From Candidatus Zipacnadia bacterium (GTDB taxonomy: Bacteria > Armatimonadota > Zipacnadia > Zipacnadales > Zipacnadaceae), in assembly GCA_029821455.1 (NCBI GenBank), contig JALGTI010000222.1, positions 1-7,997 on the forward strand: 7,997 nucleotides of DNA. Direction: 5' to 3'. The notes under the pieces were generated by a model. That model saw nothing but the letters and a program-made list of their open reading frames with translations, was not told where the DNA came from and made no database searches. Made by a program: the position numbers and the translations under genes. Shown piece by piece: positions 1-6,339 of the stretch. Position 1 is the stretch's first letter. Every line of letters starts with the position of its first letter.

Positions 1-1
1 C

Positions 2-661
2 CGGACCAGGGTCGAGATGGTGGATATGAGCCAGCGCTACCTGGAGGCCTACCTGGAGGGCGTGTGGGCGGCTCAGGAGCATCGCTACGAGGCCTCCGTG
101 GCGGCCTTCGACCGTATGGACCGCATGATCGACGAACTGGAGTCACACGGCTACATCGCAGCCGAGGACGCCCGCTGGCGCGCCAGGGCCATGCGCGGCA
201 AACCCCTGGCGGAGCACTTCCCCGCCGAGCTGGGCTTTGTGACGAACTGGAAGCTGCTGGGGCCGTTTGATAACAGCGACCGCAACGGCCATCTGCGCCG
301 CGACCCCTTTGAGCCGGTCACCTCCCTGGACGCCTCCGTACCATTGGCGGACGGAACGCAGGCCCAGTGGTGGAGCTATGAGAGCCCCGGCGGATTCCTG
401 AACCTGGAGCGGGCCTTCGCCGATAAGAAGGGGGACTGGCTGCTATCCTACGGCTACGCAGCCATCAGCTACAACGCGCCGCAGGCCATGGGGGCGCAGC
501 TTCTCATGCCCGGTCTCAACGCCGACCGCCCGGACCGCTATGCCATTGATGTCAACCTGCGGGCCGGGGACAATATCATCGTGGTGAAGCTCTCCCACAC
601 CCAGCTTGCCACGGACACCTTCCCCTGGGGCCTGTACCTGCGCGTGGCGTCCGCTGACTGA
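2..661 (+). CDS. C-terminal part of a large protein with a galactose-binding-like beta-sandwich domain (partial, 5' end outside window)
   Basis: The frame is open through the left edge of the window, so this is most likely the tail of a longer gene; the ATG at 17 has no convincing SD in front of it. Counting from that ATG, residues about 5-65 are a charged, probably helical segment rich in Arg, Glu and Asp. From about residue 72 a beta-sandwich-like domain begins with a 'W.LLGPFDN' signature. It ends with 'DVNLRAGDNIIVVKLS' and 'PWGLYLRV', the pattern seen in the C-terminal sugar- or ligand-binding sandwiches of large hydrolase-like proteins from Planctomycetes, Lentisphaerae and Armatimonadota. 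I infer a carbohydrate-related role; the catalytic or main domain would lie upstream, out of view. By eye the gene is clearly more GC-rich than the two genes that follow. It ends with TGA, 97 bases before the next start codon. Confidence 0.82.
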   Translation, partial: RTRVEMVDMSQRYLEAYLEGVWAAQEHRYEASVAAFDRMDRMIDELESHGYIAAEDARWRARAMRGKPLAEHFPAELGFVTNWKLLGPFDNSDRNGHLRRDPFEPVTSLDASVPLADGTQAQWWSYESPGGFLNLERAFADKKGDWLLSYGYAAISYNAPQAMGAQLLMPGLNADRPDRYAIDVNLRAGDNIIVVKLSHTQLATDTFPWGLYLRVASAD

Positions 662-743
662 CATACGCGAAGACGCGGCGCGCTTTCCGGGTTAGGAGGC
701 ACGCACTAAAACTTTGCCAGTCCAGCCAAGTTTCGCCGGCAAT

Positions 744-749
744 AAGGAG
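744..749 (+). promoter_or_regulatory. Shine-Dalgarno that fixes the start of the transglutaminase-like gene
   Basis: AAGGAG lies 9 bases before the ATG at 759. The reading frame stays open upstream to a TTG at 714, but that codon is 14 bases after an AGGAGG at 694-699 and would add 15 residues with no domain character. The ATG at 759 is therefore the better start. Confidence 0.7.
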
Positions 750-758
750 AAGGCAAGC

Positions 759-1886
759 ATGGGAGCAAACCAGAAGGACATCATACAAATTGCCCCTCAA
801 GGGCTGAAAGAAGTGGAAGTTGAGATATTAGAGGAGGCAAACGGCGACGTAACACACGTTACCTGGCCTTTCAAGTTCCACAGTCCCAGCCATGCGGCTC
901 TCGTAAAGCTAAGGGAGAAGGAACGGCTGGATGAAGTGATCGCGCCGGGGAAGACCGAGTTGGAGAAGGTTTTGCTTCTGAGAAGGTGGGCGTCCAAGAA
1001 CACCCCGGGGCGGGGCGGATCGCGCTATCCCTCGTGGACTGCGTGGGAAATGCTGGACAACATTCGCAACAATGACGACATCATTGTGATGTGTGGGCAG
1101 TCGGGGATGGTGTTCCTTCAGGCCTGTTGTAGTCTGGGGATTCAATGCCGCTACGTGGAGATTGGCACCAAGGAGAATCCCTACTGCCATTGGAACACGG
1201 AGGTTTTCCTGAATGACTATGATAAATGGGCCCTGATGGATGCCACCCCCGCACCTAACTGCAACGGTTATATCACCCGCAACGCGATTCCGCAGAACGC
1301 CCTGGAACTGCACCGAGCCTATCTGAGCGGGGAATATGACGACTTCGTAGCAGTGCATGATGACGAGGTGGTGGACCCCGCGAAACACGTGCGAGCCCAA
1401 GAGATTATCCCTATGTACTATTACTTCCGCATCGTTTTCACTCAGGATCACCAGACGGAAAACCCTCCCTACTTTGACATCGAAAATACCTGGGACCGGT
1501 GGAACGAGGCGGTAGAGTGGGAGGATGAACTGACAGTTCCGTGGGAGGAGAACCCAACTGCAAAACCTTGGTGCCTGCCGCATCGCCGCCTTACGCTGAG
1601 ACGGTCAGGCCGGGAGGAAGACTTCTATTGGCGGCCGACGGACCAGTGCAGGATCGAGGTGCGATGGTTCAAGGAAACGACCTTCCGCGTGAAACTGAAC
1701 AACCTCTGCCCGGATTTCGATGCCTATCTAGTGAGGCTGGATGAGGGGAATTGGAAGCGACTCAGTATGGATTGGTTCGCCTGGGATATTGAGCCGGGGA
1801 CCCACCTCATCGAGGCCAGAACCCTGACCAGAGATGGGAAAGAAGGGCCGGTAGCCAGGCTGCGCTTCAACCTGAACAAGTTGTGA
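759..1886 (+). CDS. Transglutaminase-like (papain-fold) domain protein, 375 aa
   Basis: The central region carries the transglutaminase-like catalytic pattern. Cys112 lies in 'VMCGQSGMVFLQACCSLGI', His144 in 'YCHWNTEVFLND', and Asp161 in 'KWALMDATPAPN', with the usual spacing and order of the Cys-His-Asp triad. Bacterial members of this superfamily act as peptidases, transamidases or peptide N-glycanase-like amidases, so the reaction cannot be fixed from sequence. Residues 1-40 form a charged lead-in and 65-80 a helix. The C-terminal ~100 residues look like an Ig-like or other beta-sandwich domain, ending in 'W.IEPGTHLIEARTLTRDG'. No signal peptide or membrane segment is visible, so it is probably cytoplasmic unless exported with a partner. 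It is followed after 126 bases by a hydrolase-like gene on the same strand, which suggests they are expressed together. The fold call is firm; the substrate is unknown. Confidence 0.88.
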   Translation: MGANQKDIIQIAPQGLKEVEVEILEEANGDVTHVTWPFKFHSPSHAALVKLREKERLDEVIAPGKTELEKVLLLRRWASKNTPGRGGSRYPSWTAWEMLDNIRNNDDIIVMCGQSGMVFLQACCSLGIQCRYVEIGTKENPYCHWNTEVFLNDYDKWALMDATPAPNCNGYITRNAIPQNALELHRAYLSGEYDDFVAVHDDEVVDPAKHVRAQEIIPMYYYFRIVFTQDHQTENPPYFDIENTWDRWNEAVEWEDELTVPWEENPTAKPWCLPHRRLTLRRSGREEDFYWRPTDQCRIEVRWFKETTFRVKLNNLCPDFDAYLVRLDEGNWKRLSMDWFAWDIEPGTHLIEARTLTRDGKEGPVARLRFNLNKL

Positions 1887-1899
1887 TAACATACAATGG

Positions 1900-1916
1900 G
1901 GGGCTACATTTGCCCC
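1900..1916 (+). other. Short hairpin after the transglutaminase-like gene
   Basis: GGGGC (1900-1904) and GCCCC (1912-1916) can pair around a 7-base loop, 14 bases after the stop codon. No T-tract follows, so this is at best a weak terminator or an mRNA-end structure. Confidence 0.3.
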
Positions 1917-1950
1917 AATCTCAGAGCAGCGAACAATATCCAATTACCAA

Positions 1951-1968
1951 GCGAGGCTGAAGTCTCGC
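1951..1968 (+). other. Hairpin with TGAA loop in the leader of the hydrolase-like gene
   Basis: GCGAGGC and GTCTCGC pair over seven positions (one G-T wobble) around a TGAA tetraloop, about 45 bases before the ATG at 2013. No T-run follows, so it is not an obvious terminator. It could be a 5'-leader structure or one copy of a dispersed palindromic repeat. Nothing else in the window matches it. Confidence 0.4.
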
Positions 1969-1996
1969 CTGAAATGCAATGACGCGTGTGCAAACC

Positions 1997-2004
1997 AAGG
2001 AGAG
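1997..2004 (+). promoter_or_regulatory. Shine-Dalgarno that fixes the start of the hydrolase-like gene
   Basis: AAGGAGAG lies 8-15 bases before the ATG at 2013. An in-frame GTG at 1986 is upstream of this SD and has none of its own, so 2013 is preferred. Confidence 0.7.
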
Positions 2005-2012
2005 AAAGAATA

Positions 2013-3308
2013 ATGCCTAGCGAAGTGGCGCCAAAATGGCTTGCGGAGGCGGAACTGACTTATCGGATACCTGCTGATGTTGACTTCAAACAATTCCTCA
2101 AGGAAAAAGGACTGGAGAAGCCGGACTTCGCGATAGCCGTTGGCGGCGTAGGAGCTAAGGACATAACCGAGAAATGCCACGAGATAGGCTGCAAGGTTCT
2201 ACCGTATATGACCTATTCCAACAGATACCTGAGGGAAGACGAGGAGGACCAGGGATGGAACTTCCGCCTGGCTGAGCATCCCGAACTGGCTATCTATAAC
2301 GAGAAGTCGGTGCGGGAGCGGTCTCTCTTTGCTGATTCGGTAGATCCTAGAAGGACGGAGATTTGCCCCAACACCCACGAAATGGTTCAGGCGGCAGAGA
2401 GAGAGGTGGAGGCCGTTATGGAATCTGGGGCCGACGGCCTTTTCCTGGACCACGGTTTTGGTCCCACCAAGTGCTATGGTGAGGCTTTGGGCGTTCACCG
2501 GCACATCTATCATGAAGAGGACATAGCAGGGCTGCCGGAGAGTTACCTGCGCTACTCCCCCGGGGATCCGGATGCTCCCAACGACGATCCCCTCGGTACC
2601 TACGCCTATGCTATGCTGCTGCGGCATTTACAGAAGAATGTTCTTGATAAACACGGCAACGAGAACGTCCTCATGCTCAACACCACTTACTGGCCCTTCT
2701 ATTACTCTTCTGCTCCGCTGAAGAAGTTCGTGATGTATGCTCCAAGGCGCCCCAGGATCGTTCCAGGCGTTTTGTGGGATGCAAGCCATTGTGCAATGGT
2801 CGAAAGCCACGTGGTGGTACCGGAGGAGCTGATTCGCCCGGATTCCAGTGAGAGAAGGCCAATGCGGTGGGGCAACTTCAATCTCTGGCACCGCATAGAC
2901 AAGACGCCGAAGAAGTATCGTGATGTGGGGAAGCGGACGATATGCCTGCCCTATTTCGGCGACGCCAAGGCAGGCGAATTCCGGGAGGATGCCTTCTACT
3001 GCTACGCGCTGGGTAAGCTGCATGATATGATCTGGATGTCCGGCCCGGACGGACCGGGCGGGGAGTTCTGCAAGTTCAGGATGGGCAAGCCACTGGAGGA
3101 CGATTACCGCTTCCAGGATGGAATCCTCTATCGCCTTTTCGAGAACGGAGCGGTGGCGGTCAATCCGGACGCGATAGAGCGGGAAACAGGCCTGGAAGTG
3201 CCAGTGGAGAAGGCAACTGACCTCTTCACTGGCGAACAGGTCTCCTGCCGCAACAAAGTCCTGGACGCTACTGTCCCGCCGGAGGGAGGCAGAGTCTATC
3301 TCTGGTGA
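2013..3308 (+). CDS. Putative TIM-barrel glycoside hydrolase-like protein, 431 aa
   Basis: I do not recognise a named family with certainty. The protein has the layout of a (beta/alpha)8-type hydrolase: alternating short hydrophobic strands such as 'PDFAIAVGG' and 'CKVLPYMTY'. Near residues 139-147 'GADGLFLDHG' is a classic end-of-strand motif in which Asp141 or Asp146 could be catalytic. Further strand-like segments are 'NVLMLNTTYWPF' and 'RTICLPYFGD'. The last ~70 residues ('YRLFENGAVAVNPDA' through 'VPPEGGRVYLW') resemble the small beta-sandwich that ends many retaining glycoside hydrolases. No signal peptide is present, so it probably acts on imported oligosaccharides in the cytoplasm. 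It follows the transglutaminase-like gene in the same direction, and the two may form an operon. Length and architecture look complete. The hydrolase assignment is inference from motif style; a catalytically inactive barrel cannot be excluded. Confidence 0.85.
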   Translation: MPSEVAPKWLAEAELTYRIPADVDFKQFLKEKGLEKPDFAIAVGGVGAKDITEKCHEIGCKVLPYMTYSNRYLREDEEDQGWNFRLAEHPELAIYNEKSVRERSLFADSVDPRRTEICPNTHEMVQAAEREVEAVMESGADGLFLDHGFGPTKCYGEALGVHRHIYHEEDIAGLPESYLRYSPGDPDAPNDDPLGTYAYAMLLRHLQKNVLDKHGNENVLMLNTTYWPFYYSSAPLKKFVMYAPRRPRIVPGVLWDASHCAMVESHVVVPEELIRPDSSERRPMRWGNFNLWHRIDKTPKKYRDVGKRTICLPYFGDAKAGEFREDAFYCYALGKLHDMIWMSGPDGPGGEFCKFRMGKPLEDDYRFQDGILYRLFENGAVAVNPDAIERETGLEVPVEKATDLFTGEQVSCRNKVLDATVPPEGGRVYLW

Positions 3309-3934
3309 CCGGCGAGTGGATTTGCTTCGACGGGCTCTAGCGCAAGTTGCAGTGCATCCGTTGAGGCCTGCGAGACGGACAGTGGGCAGGATAGCCGGCA
3401 GGTGAGTTGAACAGGAAGCCGTTCGCGCCTTAGTCCGGAAAGGGCGGAACTCCCAACTGGCGGGGGTGGCGCGCAAGAGCGTTTTCCGAGGGCAGAGCGG
3501 GGAAGGAGGTCCTCCGTCAGGTAACTGACCTGGCCGGCGAGGTCGTCTCGGTGGCCCGTGGGGTCCCAGAACTCATCTCACTTCCAATTCGCTACCCCAC
3601 TGCCTATCGGCCACTGATTATCTCCCTCTGACATAAGTCCCAAGAATCGAAAAGCTCACCTGGCTATGTTGGGTAGGTGTCAGATGGCCGAGGTAGGTGT
3701 GCCGAAAGAGCTGTTCGTACGAATCTTACAACGCATCTGGATTTCGGCGCCCGCAGGAGGCTGACAGTGCGTTTCGGGGAGGAACAAGTTGCAGTTCTTT
3801 TGGTTATCCCCGGTAGTAGTACGCCTGCGCGCTCTTCAAGGGCTCTTGGAGTTGCTTAATTAGCGTCCAGCAACCTCTGGGAGCTGTGCAAATCCCTGCT
3901 TCTGTGCCCACGCCGCCAGTACCAGAAGGAATTT
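3309..3934. other. Gene-poor stretch with short inverted and direct repeats
   Basis: No convincing gene is visible on either strand. GGAGG-T-CCTCC forms a small palindrome at 3505-3515. Just after it, GTCAG-gtaa-CTGAC (3516-3529) and the overlapping CAGGT-aactg-ACCTG (3518-3532) are alternative hairpins. GGCCC-gtg-GGGTC (3553-3565) is another. A frame open from 3434 to the TGA at 3629-3631 reads plausibly ('EVLRQVTDLAGEVVSVARG') but has no ATG, so it may be eroded coding sequence. A 26-codon ATG frame at 3684-3764 has no SD. The stretch may contain the promoter for the beta-helix gene and remnants of a lost gene. Confidence 0.4.
3672..3700 (+). repeat. Pair of 9-bp direct repeats 20 bp apart
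   Basis: GGTAGGTGT occurs at 3672-3680 and again at 3692-3700. The repeat-to-repeat distance is exactly 20 bp, close to two turns of the helix, an arrangement common for dimeric activators that bind direct repeats. No clear promoter was found beside it, so a regulatory role is only a possibility. Confidence 0.35.
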
Positions 3935-4012
3935 ATGGCAGGTTTGAAGCATATAGCAATAAGCAAAAGCCAAGTGGTTATCCCGCAGATAAGGTTGGTG
4001 AAGGTATCATGA
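3935..4012 (+). CDS. Possible 25-codon leader peptide coupled to the beta-helix gene
   Basis: An ATG at 3935 follows AGAAGGA (3924-3930) by 4 bases. It opens a 25-residue frame starting 'MAGLKHIAISKSQVV', basic and hydrophobic. The frame ends at TGA 4010-4012, which overlaps the ATG of the beta-helix gene at 4009-4011 as ATGA. Such overlaps usually mean translational coupling, and the downstream gene has only a weak SD of its own. I recognise no family. It could be a real leader peptide or a chance frame; short length makes coding evidence weak. Confidence 0.35.
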   Translation: MAGLKHIAISKSQVVIPQIRLVKVS

Positions 4013-5088
4013 GGCTGTGTCTAATTGCACTGGTGTTGTTGTGTGGTGGATTGTCTTACGCAAGGGCGGACGACGCGACGTGGGTGGATATCGCCGGCAC
4101 GGTGTACGGGGCACAGCCGGATGAGAGCGGCCCTATCGGCGGCGGCGAGGGATACGCGAACATCGTCACCAACGGCGACTACACCGTCGAAGACCTCGAC
4201 TCCCTACTGGACGTGCTCTCCAAAGCCAAGGCCGGGCAGGTCGTTTTCATCCCCGGTCAGACGGAGATCGACCTGACAGCACGCATCTACATCGAGCAAC
4301 TCGTCTTGGACGTGCCAACGGGTGTCACACTTGCCGGGGATCGTGGACACAACGGCTCGCAAGGCACGTTGCTTGCAAGTGATGCGCTGAACACGCCTGT
4401 GATGATCCGACCCACAGGGCCGGATGTGCGCATCACCGGCCTACGTATCCGCGGACCCAATGCCAAGCGGTACCTGGACCATCATCACCGGGCGTTTCGC
4501 GAAGGTGGTGGGGGCCATGAATACTACTACAGATTCCCCACCTCAAATGGCATCCGGACCGAGCAGTCCGCCCTCGAAGTTGATAACTGCGAAATCTCCG
4601 GCTTCGCGCACGCCGGCGTCTACCTCATCAACGGCGACGACCATCACATCCACCACAACTTCATCCACCACTGCCAGTACCAAGGACTCGGCTATGGTGT
4701 GTGTCACAACACATCGTCGTCGTTGATTGAGTACAATATGTTCAATTGGAACCGTCACTCCATCGCCGGTACCGGGCGACCTGGCAACAGCTATGTGGCG
4801 CGGCACAATGTTGAGCTCGGTGTGTCGCTGAGCCACTGCTTTGATATGCATGGTGGGCGTGACCGTGGTGACGACACGAACATCGCGGGCACGTCGATCG
4901 AGATCTACAACAACACCTTCCGCGCTCCGCAGACCCCGGTGGTGATCCGGGGCGTGCCGGAAGAGAAGTGCGAGGTGCACCACAACTGGTTTGTGCAACA
5001 CTACCAGCCCGTGGCGGCTGTGTCGGCGCAGTCGAAGACTCAGGTATTTGACAACGCGTATGGCGCCGAGCCAAAGGTGATCGAGTAG
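4009..5088 (+). CDS. Secreted right-handed parallel beta-helix protein (pectate-lyase-like superfamily), 359 aa
   Basis: Residues 1-20 form a signal peptide: Arg2, a hydrophobic core 'LCLIALVLLCGGL', and a likely cleavage after Ala20 in 'YARA-DD'. The mature N-terminus has the Gly-rich start and 'QVVFIPGQTEIDLTA...PTGVTLAGDRG' segment of pectate-lyase-like beta-helix proteins. Rungs with Asn and His turns then follow: 'LEVDNCEISGFAHAGVYL', 'DDHHIHHNFIHHCQ' (from Asp210), 'SLIEYNMFNWNRHSIAG', 'DMHGGRDRGDD' (from Asp279), 'IEIYNNTF' and 'CEVHHNWF'. Haloarchaea and bacteria carry proteins of similar layout with a GLGYGV segment between rungs, as here. The likely role is extracellular or periplasmic polysaccharide cleavage or binding; lyase activity is not proven. 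The frame stays open upstream to about 3820, but the signal peptide fixes ATG 4009 as start. The SD is weak (GAAGG at 4000-4004, 4 bases away). Confidence 0.88.
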   Translation: MRLCLIALVLLCGGLSYARADDATWVDIAGTVYGAQPDESGPIGGGEGYANIVTNGDYTVEDLDSLLDVLSKAKAGQVVFIPGQTEIDLTARIYIEQLVLDVPTGVTLAGDRGHNGSQGTLLASDALNTPVMIRPTGPDVRITGLRIRGPNAKRYLDHHHRAFREGGGGHEYYYRFPTSNGIRTEQSALEVDNCEISGFAHAGVYLINGDDHHIHHNFIHHCQYQGLGYGVCHNTSSSLIEYNMFNWNRHSIAGTGRPGNSYVARHNVELGVSLSHCFDMHGGRDRGDDTNIAGTSIEIYNNTFRAPQTPVVIRGVPEEKCEVHHNWFVQHYQPVAAVSAQSKTQVFDNAYGAEPKVIE

Positions 5089-5127
5089 GAGCAAGCCGCG
5101 ATAATCCAGGGCGGAGGTAAGGCCACG

Positions 5128-5259
5128 ATGCGTGTAGCATTAAGACTGTATCGGGCCGTGAACGATGAGTTGTGGGACGAGCTTGGCAGCCAGCTAAAGT
5201 CAGGCCCCTCGGCCGTTGGGATCGCTTCGACCAGCGCCCCTTTGAGCAATCCCCCTTGA
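5128..5259 (+). CDS. Small hypothetical ORF, 43 aa
   Basis: An ATG at 5128 is preceded at good spacing (10 bases) by a strong SD, GGAGGT at 5113-5118. The frame encodes 43 residues beginning 'MRVALRLYRAVNDELWDELG', an amphipathic, charged stretch, and ends in a Pro/Ser-rich tail. I recognise no family. Its TGA (5257-5259) lies inside the -35 box of the regulator promoter, so the 3' end does double duty. It starts 39 bases after the beta-helix gene and could share its transcript. It may be a real small protein or the eroded 5' end of a longer gene. Confidence 0.33.
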   Translation: MRVALRLYRAVNDELWDELGSQLKSGPSAVGIASTSAPLSNPP

Positions 5260-5284
5260 CAAACCTTGTGTGCCGTGCTATAAA
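5256..5284 (+). promoter_or_regulatory. Near-consensus sigma70 promoter of the LacI-family gene
   Basis: TTGACA at 5256-5261 and TATAAA at 5279-5284 are separated by exactly 17 bases. A TG at 5276-5277 one base before the -10 makes it an extended -10 promoter. Transcription would begin near 5290-5292, about 40 bases before the regulator's ATG at 5332. It is the strongest promoter match I found in the window. Confidence 0.75.
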
Positions 5285-5303
5285 CCTAACTGTACCGGGA
5301 ACT

Positions 5304-5313
5304 AAACTAGTTT
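5304..5313. promoter_or_regulatory. Candidate operator palindrome downstream of the promoter
   Basis: AAACTAGTTT is a perfect 10-bp palindrome lying about 13-22 bases after the predicted transcription start and 18 bases before the lacI-type ATG. Its position suits roadblock autorepression by the regulator. LacI-family sites usually have a central CG, which this lacks, so the match to the family is imperfect. Confidence 0.35.
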
Positions 5314-5331
5314 GTGATGGTGTAGAGGCAA

Positions 5332-6333
5332 ATGGCGACGATTGCAGATGTTGCCAGCGCGGCAGGTGTATCTCGCAGTACTGTCTCCGGCGTTCTTAAC
5401 GGGAATTGGGACATTTGCTCCCAGGAGACCCGGATACGGGTCTTGGACTGTGCCCTCAAGACTGGCTACCAACGCTCAAACGCCGCCCTTGTCCTCAGCA
5501 CGGGACGTACGAACGTCGTCGCAATCGGCTGCGAACGGCCAGACGATCCCCATCCGGCCCGTATGCTTGCCGCAGCCAACGACCTCGCCCAGAGCATGGG
5601 GTTTGATGTCATCCTGATACCTCTCGGCAAGCACCAGGATGTGACTATGTACCTCAGCCAACGGCGGGCCGATGTGGTTATGGTCGCCAAAGCTATCAGT
5701 CTCGCGGAGGACCTGCTTGACCATATTAGCGCCCCCCATCAGATAGTAATCGCCGCCGGGCCTCGTGCTGGTGATACACCCCGGCGCATATTATGTTCCT
5801 ACTGGCACGACCAAACTGGTATTCGCTGCGTATTGGAGCATCTGGTCTCCCTGGGGCATACGCGCATTGCATATCTGGCCGGCACCCGCGCAGGCATGAG
5901 GATGACGTACTTCCAGGAAGCTGCCGCAGTGTTCGGGGCTGAGGGAATCGCACTGACTACTGAGGACGAAGACGACAAGATGGTTGCGGGGGCTGAGATG
6001 GCGCGGCGTACGCTGGATATGCGCCCCCGTCCCTCAGCCCTGTTTGCCCGCACGGACGCGATCGCCCTCGGTGCGCTGCACGCTGTGCAGGAGGCGGGCC
6101 TGCGCGTGCCCGAGGATATTTCGATAGCTGGTTACTATGACTTCGCCTACTCCCGCTACCTCTCTCCTTCACTCACAAGCGTCTACACGCCCTTTACCAA
6201 GTGCGCCCTTGCAGTGCTGACGGAGGCATTGCAGGCTTTAAAGCGCGACCCGGTCGTGTCGCCGGAGCCGCGCGCAATAGAGTTTCCGACTGAACTGCGT
6301 GTCCGCGGGAGCACAGGGCCTGCGCCTGTGTAA
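5332..6333 (+). CDS. LacI-family transcriptional regulator, 333 aa
   Basis: Residues 2-22 form the family helix-turn-helix ('TIADVASAAGVSRSTVSGVLN'). The stretch after 'TGYQRSNAALVLSTGRTNVV' (about 45-64) is the hinge helix. The rest is the periplasmic-binding-protein-like effector domain, with typical segments 'CVLEHLVSLGHTRIAYLAG', 'PSALFARTDAIALGALHAVQEAGLRVPEDISIAGYYDF', 'YLSPSLTSVYTPF' and the terminal 'LRVRGSTGPAP'. Length is normal, so the protein looks complete. One departure is 'GYYD', where the family usually has 'GFDD', in the effector domain. It should bind DNA as a dimer and respond to a sugar or sugar-like ligand; the ligand cannot be read from sequence. AGAGG at 5324-5328 is a close, moderate SD. 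The first prepilin-like gene follows after 60 bases, probably on the same transcript. Neighbouring carbohydrate genes are plausible targets. Confidence 0.95.
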   Translation: MATIADVASAAGVSRSTVSGVLNGNWDICSQETRIRVLDCALKTGYQRSNAALVLSTGRTNVVAIGCERPDDPHPARMLAAANDLAQSMGFDVILIPLGKHQDVTMYLSQRRADVVMVAKAISLAEDLLDHISAPHQIVIAAGPRAGDTPRRILCSYWHDQTGIRCVLEHLVSLGHTRIAYLAGTRAGMRMTYFQEAAAVFGAEGIALTTEDEDDKMVAGAEMARRTLDMRPRPSALFARTDAIALGALHAVQEAGLRVPEDISIAGYYDFAYSRYLSPSLTSVYTPFTKCALAVLTEALQALKRDPVVSPEPRAIEFPTELRVRGSTGPAPV

Positions 6334-6339
6334 CAGGCC
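6312..6339 (+). other. Two overlapping, mutually exclusive hairpins across the lacI stop codon
   Basis: CACAGG (6312-6317) can pair with CCTGTG (6325-6330). Alternatively GGCCTG (6317-6322) can pair with CAGGCC (6334-6339), with the stop codon TAA at 6331-6333 in the loop. The two stems compete for the same bases, as in attenuator-type leaders. All four arms are conserved in copy B. No T-tract follows, so a simple intrinsic terminator is unlikely. Confidence 0.45.

Noticed and set aside
714..758. TTG start for the transglutaminase-like gene
   Set aside because: The ATG at 759 has a correctly spaced AAGGAG; the TTG is too far from the AGGAGG upstream.
909..1583. 224-aa open frame on the minus strand
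   Set aside because: It lies fully within the transglutaminase-like gene, has no recognisable domain and reads as a shadow of that gene.
2628..3476. 282-aa open frame on the minus strand
   Set aside because: It is mostly antisense to the hydrolase-like gene and shows low-complexity Arg/Ser/Thr-rich sequence with no motif.
3434..3631. Start-less open frame in the gap
   Set aside because: It has no ATG and no SD; listed only as possible eroded coding sequence, not as a gene.
3677..3859. 60-aa frame on the plus strand in the gap
   Set aside because: No good SD and no recognisable protein pattern; not supported as a gene.
3886..4008. N-terminal extension of the beta-helix protein from a GTG
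   Set aside because: The extension has no domain character and would bury the clear signal peptide that begins at 4009.
5291..5302. CCGG-centred sequence as a LacI-type operator
   Set aside because: Only the central four bases and one flanking pair are symmetric; several mismatches remove it from consideration.
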